DNA of 64,000 nucleotides, taken from NCBI RefSeq assembly GCF_012927205.1, contig NZ_JABBGC010000004.1, positions 1,135,909 through 1,199,908 on the forward strand. Reading direction: 5' to 3'. The DNA is from Chitinophaga fulva. GTDB lineage: Bacteria; Bacteroidota; Bacteroidia; Chitinophagales; Chitinophagaceae. Made by a program: the position numbers and the translations under genes. A model generated the notes under the pieces. It made no database searches and was not told the origin of the DNA. It saw nothing but the letters and a program-made list of their open reading frames with translations. Positions 1 through 8,404 of this stretch are shown piece after piece (positions within the stretch are counted from its first letter, which is position 1; every line of letters starts with the position of its first letter).

Positions 1-772
1 TACGGTCGTTGCGGAAATAGTAGTTGTTGGCCCATCCGTGATGGTATACAGATGCCGGTATGGCATAGGTAGGAGAGGAGGCGGACAGGATGTAGGTAAT
101 CAGGCATTCGTTATATCCCCTGATTTCGTGGTTCATACTCCAGCCGTTGTTGGGGCTCCAGTGCCAGTACAGTACGTTGCGTCCGTCCTGCGTGTACCAG
201 TTCCATTCTGCTTCTCTCCATGTCCAGTTGATTTTGTTGCGCAGCTCTTCTTCTTTGGGTGTGTTGTGGTCGAAATACTGCCGGGCGGTGAGCAGTCCTT
301 CAAAGAGGAAGGATGTTTCCACGATATCGCCGCCATCATCTTTACGGCTGAAGGGAATCGTTTTGCCGGTGGCGCCGTTGAGCCAGTGGGGGAATATACC
401 GTGATAATGGTCGGCTTTCCGGAGGAAGTCGATCATTTTGAGCAGCCGCTCTACTGCCGCGTCGCGGGTGATCCAGCCTCTTTCGGTAGCGACTACAATG
501 GCCATCACACCGAAGCCGGTGCCGCCGGTGGTCACTACTTCATCACCATAGTCGAATGATTTGTTGCTGCGTTCGCGCGCCATTCCCGAAACCGGATGGG
601 CGAAGTCCCAGAAGTAACGGAAGGTTTGTTTTTGAACAAGGTCCAGCAGGGCGCTGTCGCTCAGGTTTTGCCGGATCTGCAGATCGGCTTTGATGGATTG
701 TTGTTTTACCTGCGCCTGCCCGCCAAAGGCGAGCAGGCATATCAGGCATATGATCGTTGTGAGTTGTTTCAT
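1..772 (-). CDS. GH144/glucoamylase-like beta-glucanase, 3' part outside window
   Basis: The visible part is 257 codons from an ATG at 772 and runs off the left edge. Residues 1-20 are a signal peptide ending FGGQA, so the enzyme is exported. The fold family is the glycoamylase type (PF10091, CAZy GH144), recognised from FRYFWDFAHP (51-60), the acidic segment KDDGGDIVETSF (144-155) and HEIRGYNECLITY (215-227). Characterised GH144 members, including ones from Chitinophaga, are endo-beta-1,2-glucanases, and relatives release sophorose. It lies 17 bp downstream of susD in the same direction, so it is probably the hydrolase of this uptake locus. The substrate is inferred from family only; the C-terminal half of the catalytic barrel cannot be seen. 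Confidence 0.8.
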   Translation of the reverse strand, partial: MKQLTTIICLICLLAFGGQAQVKQQSIKADLQIRQNLSDSALLDLVQKQTFRYFWDFAHPVSGMARERSNKSFDYGDEVVTTGGTGFGVMAIVVATERGWITRDAAVERLLKMIDFLRKADHYHGIFPHWLNGATGKTIPFSRKDDGGDIVETSFLFEGLLTARQYFDHNTPKEEELRNKINWTWREAEWNWYTQDGRNVLYWHWSPNNGWSMNHEIRGYNECLITYILSASSPTYAIPASVYHHGWANNYYFRNDR

Positions 773-789
773 AGCATCCAGCCAATTGT

Positions 790-2283
790 TTAGTAACCAG
801 GGTTCTGTGTCAGTTTGTTGGCACTGAGGTCAATTTCTACCTGTGGGATAGGCATCAGTTCATTTTTGCCTGCTTTGAAGCCTAGTGGTCCGAAGATCTG
901 TGGCGCTCTGCCCTGACGGATAACATCAAAGAAGCGGTCACGCTCCATCGCCAGTTCTATTTGTCTTTCGTGATAGATAGCGAGGCGGAGCTGCGCCTGG
1001 TCAGTGGTGGTCACATCCGGCAGGATGGCGTTGTTGCCAGCGCGGGCACGGGCCCTTACTGCGTTGAGGGAGCTGAGCGCCTGACCGCTGTTGCCCAGTT
1101 CATTGGCCGCTTCTGCGTTCATCAGCAGTACTTCGGCATAACGGATCACGCGTACGTTCTGATCGGCGCCTTCGTTATAGCCGTCGCGGAACAGGCCAAA
1201 CGGCACATATGACTTGTAGTTGAAACGACGGTTGATACCTACGTTTCTGATGCTGTCACCTTCAGCGTTTATAGTGCCTCTAAACAGGATGGTCGCGTTT
1301 TTACGGGGATCACCAGGTTCGTAGGCATCCACCAGTGCCTGGGTGGGGGTATTGAAGCCCCATCCGCCGCCTTGCTGGCTTTTTACGCCTTGTATCTGGG
1401 AGTACTGGGAGTTGGAAGCGTCTTTGTTACCGGGGATGATCTGGCATTGTATTTCAAAGACAGATTCCACGGAGTTTTCGTTTGCGATGCGGAACAGTTT
1501 TTCGTAGTCCGGGAAGAGGCTGTAGCCCAGGCCCATTACCTGGTTGGTATAGGTGAGCATGTCCTGCCATTTCTTCTGGTACATGGCTACCTTGGCGTGT
1601 AAGGCCAGGGCTGCGCCTTTGGTGGCGCGTCCTGCATCTTTGGCCGGATAAGTGGCGGGCAGTACGGCAGTGGCTTCATTCAGGTCTTTTTCGATGGCTG
1701 CCCATACTTCTGCTTTGGAGGTACGCGGCAGGTTATATTCTTCCGGGCCTTTCGGAGTATGAAGCCGCAGCGGAATATCGCCATAGGCACGCACCAGCCG
1801 GAAGTAGGCATAGGCACGGACAAATTTGGCTTCTGCCAGGTAGCGGTTTTTCAGCGCATCGTCCATCTGGATCTTCGGTACGCTGTCCAGCACCTGGTTA
1901 CAGAGGTTGACTTCCTGATATTGACCCTTCCAGAAGTCAGCCACCTGGCCGTCTGAAGCAGTTACCGTAAAGTTGTCGAAGTTGTTGAAGAAGCTGGCAT
2001 CATTGGGATCGCTGCCTTTCTCGGTTTCTTCGGACCCCAGATCTTCCACGGCCAGCGCCGCAAAAGCTACCTGGCGCCATTCGTGCAGGTTGGCATAGAT
2101 GGCGTTTACTGCTTTGGTAGCATCGGCTTCTGTTTTCCAGAATTCCTCCGCGGGTTGTTGTCCCTGTGGGGGCACATCGAGAAAACCTTTTCCGCAGCCG
2201 GCGGTAATGGCCAGCAGCACCGGCAGTGCATAGCCGGCAATACGTTTTATATGTAGTGTGTGGTTTCTTTTCATGGTCGTCAT
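790..2283 (-). CDS. SusD/RagB-family surface glycan-binding lipoprotein
   Basis: This 497-residue protein has a lipoprotein signal ending LLAITAGC, with the lipidated cysteine at residue 30. The N-terminal GKGFLDVPPQ and the C-terminal PIPQVEIDLSANKLTQNPGY are the ends expected of the RagB/SusD family, and the length is normal. SusD proteins cap the SusC channel on the outer membrane and deliver oligosaccharide. The gene starts 8 bp after the susC stop and leads into the GH144-type gene, so the three are probably one transcript. Two starts are possible, MTTMKRN at 2283 or the internal Met at 2274; both leave the signal peptide intact. The beta-1,2-glucan ligand is inferred from the neighbouring hydrolase. 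Confidence 0.93.
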   Translation of the reverse strand: MTTMKRNHTLHIKRIAGYALPVLLAITAGCGKGFLDVPPQGQQPAEEFWKTEADATKAVNAIYANLHEWRQVAFAALAVEDLGSEETEKGSDPNDASFFNNFDNFTVTASDGQVADFWKGQYQEVNLCNQVLDSVPKIQMDDALKNRYLAEAKFVRAYAYFRLVRAYGDIPLRLHTPKGPEEYNLPRTSKAEVWAAIEKDLNEATAVLPATYPAKDAGRATKGAALALHAKVAMYQKKWQDMLTYTNQVMGLGYSLFPDYEKLFRIANENSVESVFEIQCQIIPGNKDASNSQYSQIQGVKSQQGGGWGFNTPTQALVDAYEPGDPRKNATILFRGTINAEGDSIRNVGINRRFNYKSYVPFGLFRDGYNEGADQNVRVIRYAEVLLMNAEAANELGNSGQALSSLNAVRARARAGNNAILPDVTTTDQAQLRLAIYHERQIELAMERDRFFDVIRQGRAPQIFGPLGFKAGKNELMPIPQVEIDLSANKLTQNPGY

Positions 2284-2291
2284 CGTTTAAG

Positions 2292-5200
2292 TTAGAAGGT
2301 CACGTTTACACCAAAATTGTAGGTAGCATACAGGGGATAAACACTCTTGTCAACGCCCTGGCTGGTAGGTATACCGCCGATTTCAGGTGAGAAACCACGG
2401 TAGCGGAAGAAGTTGAACGCGTTTTGTGCGCTCGCAAAGAAACGCAGGTTCTGCATACCCCAGCGGTTAGCGATAGTTTTAGGCATGGTATAACCCAGCT
2501 GTATGTTCCTGATACGGAAGTAGGAACCGCTTTCCACAAAGAAGGTGTTAGGCAGGAAGTTCTGTCCGCCGCCTACGTTGGCAGAAGGATAGGTGTTGGA
2601 AGTACCTTCACCGTGCCAGCGATTGTCAAAAAACTCCTTGGTGAAGTTTTCGTTGCCATAACGCAAAGCGATGTTGGCATTGTATACGTCTACACCGGCA
2701 ACACCCTGGAACTCCAGGGCCAGGTCGAAGTTTTTATAGTTGAAGCTGGTGTTGATGCCGTAGGTGTATTTAGGATTCGGATTACCAATAGGTACGCGGT
2801 CTTTACCATCTATCAGTCCATCATTATTAACATCGCGGTATTTGAAATCGCCGGGTTGTGCTTTTGGTTGCGCAGAAGCGGCCACCTCTGCTGCATTCTG
2901 GAACACGCCTTCTACCTGGTAGCCGAAGTATTGGCCGATAGGTTGACCTACCATGGTGCGGGTAAGCAGACCACCACCGGTGGAAGCGTCACCGCCGCCA
3001 TAGATAGGATAGTCGGTGTTGGTGACTTCCAGCACTTTATTGTTGTTAACGCTGAAGTTGCCGCCGATGGAGTAGCCAAAGCCGCTGGCAGTCTGGTCTT
3101 TCCAGTTAGCTGCAAATTCCCAGCCCTGGTTCCGGAAGGTGGCCTGGTTGGCGGTCATCTTTGAATCTTGTGTACCAAGTGACATGAGTATGGGTACATC
3201 GAAAATGGCGGACAGTGTTTTTTTGTTATAGAAACCGGCTTCTATATACAGCCTGTTTTTCAACACGCTGGCTTCAATGGCTGCATCAATACCTTCTGAT
3301 TTCTCCCAGAAAAGTGCCGGAGGCACCAGTGAGGTGACACTCGCACCTGTATAAACGCCACCACCGAAGATAGCGGTCAGGTAAGGCAATTGATTGATCC
3401 GCTGAATAGAGAGGGAAGGGGGAACGGAGGCGTTGCCTACCTGGCCCCAGCTACCGCGCAATTTCAGGTTGTCGAAAATACCGGTGTTTTTAATGAACGG
3501 TTCTTCACTGAGTACCCAGCCTAAGCCTACAGAGGGGAAGTAGCCCCACTGGTCGCCGGGAGAGAACTGGGAAGCACCGTCTGCACGGATCGAGGCCGTG
3601 AGCAGGTATTTGTCTTTGTACGCATAGTTGACACGACCGAAGTAGGAGGCAATGTTGATCAGCTCACCTTCATCGGTAACGGAACGGCCGTCGGTATTGC
3701 CCAGCCGCAGGTATTTGGTGCCTTCGCTGTTGTTGGGCACATTGTCTGCGCTGGCGATCAGTTTGTAGAACCGGCGTTGCTGCGCTGCCTGTCCCAGCAA
3801 CACTTTCAGGCTGTGGTCACCGAATTTGTTGTCATAAGTGAGGGTGTTTTCCACGATCCAGTTCTGCCGGCTGGCAGTGGTGCGGGTCAGTTTGCTCACT
3901 TTGTTGAACTGGTTGGTCGTGGCCCAATATTGTGGTGTATAGTTCCGGATGATACTATCACCATATTCGCCGCCTACGCTGCTGTGAAAAACAAAGTGCT
4001 TGGCAAAGCGCAGGTCTGCATATACGTTGCCGGTGATCATGCGGCGTTTGGTGTTCTGGTCATAGAAATCCAGGGACACCTGTGGATTTTTGCCTGCACC
4101 GGTACCGAGGTTCAGTTTGTCCGGATCGCCATAGGAGCCATCAGGATTGAATACCGGTACGATCGGAGCGGAGGTGTACAGCTGCAGGAAATAGGCGTCC
4201 GGAATATCGCTGCTGTTATAAGCTGCAGCGGTAACGGAATAACCTATTCTCAATGGTTCAAACACCTGGAAATCGTTTTGCAGGCGTGCTGTGATACGGG
4301 AGAAGTCATTGGTTTTAACCAGACCATCCTGTTTCATATAACTCAGCGAGAAGTTATAGCTGGATTTCTCTGTACCACCATTGATAGACAGCTGATGGTT
4401 GGTGGTCAAGGCATTCCGCAGTTCTTGTTTGAACCAGTCGGTGCCGGCGCCATAAGCGCTGGGATCGAAGCGGAGCGAGTTGTTGTTAATGGCGCTCAGT
4501 TCGTTGATGATGGTCGCGTATTCGTTGCCATTGGCCATTTTCACTTTGTTGGTGGCCCGTTGCATGCCTACGTAACCGGTATAGTTGATGCTGGGTTTTC
4601 CGGCACGGCCCTTTTTGGTGGTGATGAGCACTACGCCGTTGGCTGCCCGCATACCGTAGATAGCCTCGCTGGAGGCATCTTTCAGGATGCTCATGTTTTC
4701 GATGTCGCCCGGGTTGAGGAAGCTGATGTCATCATACCAAACACCATCTACTACATATAGCGGACTGGGAGAACCATATACGGTGGCGGTACCGCGGATT
4801 TTGATGGTAGGGGCGGCGCCGGGCTGACCATTGTTGACGATCTGCACACCGGCTACTTTACCTTGCAGGCCGCTCATAGCGTTGGTTACCGGCTGTTTGT
4901 TGATTTCTTCTCCTTTCACCTGTGCGATGGAGCCGGTGATGTCTATTTTACGTTGAACGCCATAACCTACTACCACTACCTGTTGCATCTGGCTCACGGA
5001 TTCTTCCAGTGCAATGTCCAGCTGCTGGCGATTGTTCACCGGCACTTCCTGTGAGGTGAAGCCGATAAAGCTCGCTACCAGGGTGGCGTTGTCGGGCACG
5101 TTGAGGGTATAGGAGCCATCGGGGCCGGTTACGGTGCCTTTGGTGGTTCCTTTTATGCTGATGGTAGCGCCGGGGATGGGCGTGCCGTCTTTCTTGCTGG

Positions 5201-5585
5201 TTACTTTACCGGTGACTTTTATCTCCTGGGACATGATCACCACGAGATTGTTTTCCACCAGTTTGTACCGCAGGGAAGTGCCGGCGAAGAGGGTGTTCAT
5301 CACCGCGTCCAGCCCTGAATTGGTGACGTCTACATTAACTTTTTTCCTGATTTCGGTCAAGGCATTATTGTACAGAAAACGGTAATTACCCTGCTGTTCA
5401 ATACTACTCAACACCTGTGAGATCTCCGCTTTTTTCAGCTTAAGAGTGATGGTAGCCTGCCCCTTGACGGCGGCGGATACCTGGAGAAAACACGCCAACA
5501 ATAATAACGTGGTGAGTTTCATAATAACAAGTGCTTTTTTTAGGGCATAGGAGTACCTGTCCCTAAATTTTAGCGATATTTTCAT
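2292..5585 (-). CDS. SusC/RagA-family TonB-dependent receptor with STN domain
   Basis: This outer-membrane channel of 1097 residues imports oligosaccharide using TonB energy. Order of parts: long N-terminal segment with signal sequence (to about 43), secretin/TonB N-terminal (STN) domain (about 45-118), carboxypeptidase-regulatory-like domain (123-195; PIPGATISIKGTTKGTVT), TonB-box-like VVVVGYG (203-209), plug with the SusC signature LYVVDGVW and LKDASSEAIYG, then the barrel ending in FGVNVTF. The STN domain marks it as a transducer that signals through a FecR anti-sigma factor, and FecR and sigma genes lie just upstream on the same strand. The real start may be the Met at residue 22 (MKLTTLLLL), which gives a more ordinary signal peptide. 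Confidence 0.95.
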   Translation of the reverse strand: MKISLKFRDRYSYALKKALVIMKLTTLLLLACFLQVSAAVKGQATITLKLKKAEISQVLSSIEQQGNYRFLYNNALTEIRKKVNVDVTNSGLDAVMNTLFAGTSLRYKLVENNLVVIMSQEIKVTGKVTSKKDGTPIPGATISIKGTTKGTVTGPDGSYTLNVPDNATLVASFIGFTSQEVPVNNRQQLDIALEESVSQMQQVVVVGYGVQRKIDITGSIAQVKGEEINKQPVTNAMSGLQGKVAGVQIVNNGQPGAAPTIKIRGTATVYGSPSPLYVVDGVWYDDISFLNPGDIENMSILKDASSEAIYGMRAANGVVLITTKKGRAGKPSINYTGYVGMQRATNKVKMANGNEYATIINELSAINNNSLRFDPSAYGAGTDWFKQELRNALTTNHQLSINGGTEKSSYNFSLSYMKQDGLVKTNDFSRITARLQNDFQVFEPLRIGYSVTAAAYNSSDIPDAYFLQLYTSAPIVPVFNPDGSYGDPDKLNLGTGAGKNPQVSLDFYDQNTKRRMITGNVYADLRFAKHFVFHSSVGGEYGDSIIRNYTPQYWATTNQFNKVSKLTRTTASRQNWIVENTLTYDNKFGDHSLKVLLGQAAQQRRFYKLIASADNVPNNSEGTKYLRLGNTDGRSVTDEGELINIASYFGRVNYAYKDKYLLTASIRADGASQFSPGDQWGYFPSVGLGWVLSEEPFIKNTGIFDNLKLRGSWGQVGNASVPPSLSIQRINQLPYLTAIFGGGVYTGASVTSLVPPALFWEKSEGIDAAIEASVLKNRLYIEAGFYNKKTLSAIFDVPILMSLGTQDSKMTANQATFRNQGWEFAANWKDQTASGFGYSIGGNFSVNNNKVLEVTNTDYPIYGGGDASTGGGLLTRTMVGQPIGQYFGYQVEGVFQNAAEVAASAQPKAQPGDFKYRDVNNDGLIDGKDRVPIGNPNPKYTYGINTSFNYKNFDLALEFQGVAGVDVYNANIALRYGNENFTKEFFDNRWHGEGTSNTYPSANVGGGQNFLPNTFFVESGSYFRIRNIQLGYTMPKTIANRWGMQNLRFFASAQNAFNFFRYRGFSPEIGGIPTSQGVDKSVYPLYATYNFGVNVTF

Positions 5586-5666
5586 ACTTTTAAATCTAGA
5601 GGTGAAAGTGATGGAAGCTTGCGGCTTGGCGTGTTGGCAAGTTTCCTGATAAGGCTGAATCTTCGG

Positions 5667-5690
5667 CGGGAAATGTTAGCGCATTTCCCG
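5667..5690. promoter_or_regulatory. Hairpin in fecR-susC gap
   Basis: A perfect 9-bp stem, CGGGAAATG with CATTTCCCG, encloses a 6-nt loop in the 168-bp gap between fecR and susC. A T-rich tract follows on the plus strand only, so it does not look like a terminator for the minus-strand transcript. It may be a leader structure or attenuator affecting susC; this is inference. Confidence 0.35.
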
Positions 5691-5753
5691 TTTTAGTTTT
5701 GGTTGGATCACGAGCTGTTAATTAGGTGTGTGTTCATAACGTTGTCAAATTAT

Positions 5754-6833
5754 TCAGTGGATAATGATGGTGTCGTGCTGTATCTCATAACGGAAAGCGG
5801 CCGTCAGCTGTAATGCGCTCAGCGCCTGCTGCACGGTTTCCTGTTCAAATATGCCCGTAAAGCGAAGTTGTTGTAACTGTGGATTGTCGAACTGTACACG
5901 CACCCCGAAAAACCGTTCCATCTGTTGCGCCAGCTCTGTAAAAGATTCATCTTTAAATACCAGTTTGTTCTCCATCCAGGATGTTTCGGTGATGGCAGTG
6001 GTTTGTGCTGCGTAGTAAGACACATGGCTAAGTGTGACCGTCGTTTCTTCCTTCGCTGTCTGTGTTTTGGCGGAGCGGGCAATAGCGGGCAACGGGTTCA
6101 TCACCACGATTTTTTCGCTGGGTTTAAGAATGATCCGGGTGGCGTTGTGTTTTACAATGGCTTCTATGCTACCAGTAATCAGGGAGGCTTCCGTAGTTTT
6201 GTCTTCCGGGTACGACCGTACGTTGAAACTGGTCCCCAGTACACGGATGTCCATCGTTTCCGTATGAATAACAAATGGATGGTCTGCCTGTTTGGCCACA
6301 TCAAAAAAAGCTTCTCCGGAGAGTGTTACGCTGCGGTCATTTTTACCAAAGTCTTTGCTATAGGAGAGTTTGCTTCCTGCGTTTAGCCATACCCGTGTTC
6401 CGTCCGCCAGTTGTATGCTGGTACGCGAACCGTTGCGGGTGGTCACTTCGCTGGCTATGGCGTTGTTGTTTTTTTTAGAAGATGTCCACCACCAGGCGGC
6501 CATACAAAGCAGTACGCCGGTAGAGATGGCGGCAGCCCACAGGTAAGGGCGGCGGGACCGTATGGCTGTAAGGGGTGTGGGTGTTTCGGTGAGGGTCTGA
6601 CCAATTGGAATGCCCATGGCCTGCATCCGGTTGATATGCCGGTCGTGCGCAGCTATGGCCGATTCTTCACTGGCGGCTGCCGTGGTCTTCTGCCACAGTT
6701 CATCTACCAACCCGGCCGGCAGTTCTGTGTCAGGATTGTCCCGGAACAGCGCAGATAGCTCCTGCAGTTCTTCCGCAGTAGCTTCGTTCGCCAGTTTCCG
6801 TGCCATCAGTTCCCAAATACGTCTCGTGTTCAT
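5754..6833 (-). CDS. FecR-family anti-sigma factor
   Basis: This is a 359-residue single-pass inner-membrane protein. A cytoplasmic N-terminal part (1-95) carries the sigma-binding helices (ELMARKLANEATAEELQEL), one membrane helix lies at about 97-116 (YLWAAAISTGVLLCMAAWW), then a periplasmic FecR domain (about 128-230; VTLSGEAFFDVAK, VLGTSFNVRSY) and a DUF4974-like tail (about 285-357) that resembles an STN domain. In the known Fec/SusC scheme it holds the ECF sigma factor until the transporter's STN domain signals substrate. It lies between the sigma gene and susC, all on one strand, which supports that partnership. Confidence 0.92.
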   Translation of the reverse strand: MNTRRIWELMARKLANEATAEELQELSALFRDNPDTELPAGLVDELWQKTTAAASEESAIAAHDRHINRMQAMGIPIGQTLTETPTPLTAIRSRRPYLWAAAISTGVLLCMAAWWWTSSKKNNNAIASEVTTRNGSRTSIQLADGTRVWLNAGSKLSYSKDFGKNDRSVTLSGEAFFDVAKQADHPFVIHTETMDIRVLGTSFNVRSYPEDKTTEASLITGSIEAIVKHNATRIILKPSEKIVVMNPLPAIARSAKTQTAKEETTVTLSHVSYYAAQTTAITETSWMENKLVFKDESFTELAQQMERFFGVRVQFDNPQLQQLRFTGIFEQETVQQALSALQLTAAFRYEIQHDTIIIH

Positions 6834-6906
6834 AACGTGAAATAAGATGCTCTTTTTACAGGATCTCTTTTTTCACAGAATCTACCAAAGGGAAATAAAA
6901 AAAATT

Positions 6907-7485
6907 TTAAGGCTGTAACCGCTGCGGTTTTTTAAGGGAGGTATTGATCGCGCGGGCAATCCTGGCAAGGGCGATGGCCAGTTGATTGTCAATGGTTTTG
7001 ACAGAGATGTCCAGGATTTCTGCGATCTCTTTATACCGGAGACCGTCTTCCTTAATTAGTTTGAAGATGATTTTGCAGCGGGGTGGGAGATCGCTGACCG
7101 CCTGTTCAAATTTCGCCAGCAGTTCGGCGCTGATCAGCTGCTCTTCGGGGTTGTAGTGCGGGCTTTCCATATCCAGCTCCATCTCGTCAAGGGAAAGCGC
7201 GTTTTTTTTCTGCTGCTGCAGCAGGTATTTAAGGGCCACGTTTTTGGTGCTCACGTACAGGTATACCCGCAGGTTGTTGACTTCCGTCAGCCGCCGGCGG
7301 CCCTGCCATATATTAATAAATACGTCGGACACCACTTCTTCAGCGATCTGTGCTGAGCGGACAAAAGAACCGGCAAATTGTACCAGCGGCTCATAGAAAT
7401 GCAGGAACAGCTCCTTATAGGCTGATTCGTCGTCATGTAAGCTGATACGGCGCTGCAATTCCTGTATGTTGTTGGCCGGGAGCAT
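6907..7485 (-). CDS. ECF RNA polymerase sigma-70 factor of the GH144/SusCD locus
   Basis: The 192-residue protein has sigma region 2 (about 22-90; VQFAGSFVRSAQIAEEVVSDVFINIW) and region 4 (about 130-185; LPPRCKIIFKLIKEDGLRY then an HTH with LDISVKTIDNQLAIALARI), the layout of extracytoplasmic-function sigma factors with no region 3. It is followed by fecR 73 bp downstream, the usual order for SusC-linked sigma/anti-sigma pairs in Bacteroidota. It most likely drives susC-susD-GH144 transcription when substrate is sensed. Confidence 0.92.
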   Translation of the reverse strand: MLPANNIQELQRRISLHDDESAYKELFLHFYEPLVQFAGSFVRSAQIAEEVVSDVFINIWQGRRRLTEVNNLRVYLYVSTKNVALKYLLQQQKKNALSLDEMELDMESPHYNPEEQLISAELLAKFEQAVSDLPPRCKIIFKLIKEDGLRYKEIAEILDISVKTIDNQLAIALARIARAINTSLKKPQRLQP

Positions 7486-7546
7486 CGTGGCATAAGCTGC
7501 TATGCGGCCAAGATAAGTTAAAAATCAATACCAGCCTTCAACAAAC

Positions 7547-8182
7547 TCATTGTTCCCCTTTGGGAGATATGCGGTACGCGCATCTTCTGGCGCCGGACAA
7601 CAGATGGTCGACCCGTTTTACTTCCGCGCCTTCACCGATCACTTCCCGGAAAGTTTCCAGCTCTGCCGAGCAGAAACCCTGACAGGCTTCAGCAGCTACG
7701 CAGATGGGGCAGTGATTCTCTATTAACATATATCCTTCTTCGTCTTTTTCCCAGGTGGCCATATAGCCCTCGGCGTCCCGGGTCTCGGCCAGTTTGTTGA
7801 TTTTGCCTTCCAGCGTATTTTCATGGCTGGTGGCCTGCAAATACTTGTCCAGCCCCACCTTTTTGCTGTTGTCGATGACTGCCTGCAGCGCCTCCGGGCC
7901 CAAAGTGTCCCGGATGGAGTTGATCAGGCGGACCGTCAGCTCTGCATGTGAATCAGGGAAACGGCACTTGCCTTTTGTCAGTGACCATATCTGTTGCGGC
8001 CTTCCTCTGCCCTTGCGCACTGTGGTTGCCTCTACCCAGCCTTCGTTGCTGAGCTTCAGGAGCTGAAAACGTGCACCCTCCACCGTTATATTCAGGGCTT
8101 CGGCTACCACTGTCAGGGGTTGAGGCCCCATCGTCTTCAATACCCACAACGCTCTTTCGTTCTCCTGCAAAATATTATTCAT
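7547..8182 (-). CDS. SufR-like winged-helix regulator with cysteine cluster
   Basis: The 211-residue protein from ATG 8182 has an N-terminal winged helix (about 5-70; ALNITVEGARFQLLKLSNEGWV, wing RKGRGRPQQIW) and a C-terminal domain with cysteines at 158, 161, 167, 171 and 201 (NHCPIC, ACQGFC, GARRCAYRI). This matches the SufR/COG2345 type, in which C-terminal cysteines bind an Fe-S cluster that switches DNA binding. The open frame reaches a TTG at 8191, but ATG 8182 is the better start because the upstream 9 bases lie in a palindrome. It diverges from the RND operon and probably represses it. The metal/redox response is family-based inference. Confidence 0.8.
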   Translation of the reverse strand: MNNILQENERALWVLKTMGPQPLTVVAEALNITVEGARFQLLKLSNEGWVEATTVRKGRGRPQQIWSLTKGKCRFPDSHAELTVRLINSIRDTLGPEALQAVIDNSKKVGLDKYLQATSHENTLEGKINKLAETRDAEGYMATWEKDEEGYMLIENHCPICVAAEACQGFCSAELETFREVIGEGAEVKRVDHLLSGARRCAYRISPKGEQ

Positions 8183-8201
8183 AATAAACAAAGTGTTTAT
8201 T
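8183..8201. promoter_or_regulatory. Palindrome, probable operator of the SufR-like regulator
   Basis: The sequence AATAAACA-AAG-TGTTTATT is a perfect 8+3+8 inverted repeat. It abuts the regulator's start codon and overlaps the -33 element predicted for the efflux operon, so one bound dimer could control both directions. No binding data; inferred from position and symmetry. Confidence 0.55.
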
Positions 8202-8229
8202 TGGTTTATTCACAAATTTACTATTTTTG
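8200..8229 (+). promoter_or_regulatory. Bacteroidota-type promoter of the RND efflux operon
   Basis: TTTG at 8200-8203 and TATTTTTG at 8222-8229 match the Bacteroidota -33 (TTTG) and -7 (TAnnTTTG) elements, with an 18-bp spacer. It points toward the adaptor gene and gives a leader of about 170 nt. Confidence 0.65.
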
Positions 8230-8404
8230 CATCAGATAAACAATTCAATGGCCGGAAATCCGCTTCAGTACTGACGAAGCGCTGGTGTCCAGCCTTCACT
8301 CCCGTGCCCATACAAGAATGGCAAGCAACAGCTGCTGCAGCCCTCCTGCTGCGGAAGGGCATCGCCATGCTTTCGTGCGCCGGGGTATCAAAAAACATGA
8401 TACC

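Noticed and set aside
3777..4760. A 327-codon open frame antisense to susC
   Set aside because: SusC is certain on the minus strand, and the antisense frame has no domain or signal peptide.
8183..8191. TTG start for the SufR-like regulator at 8191
   Set aside because: An ATG three codons later is the more usual start and leaves the palindrome intact as an operator.
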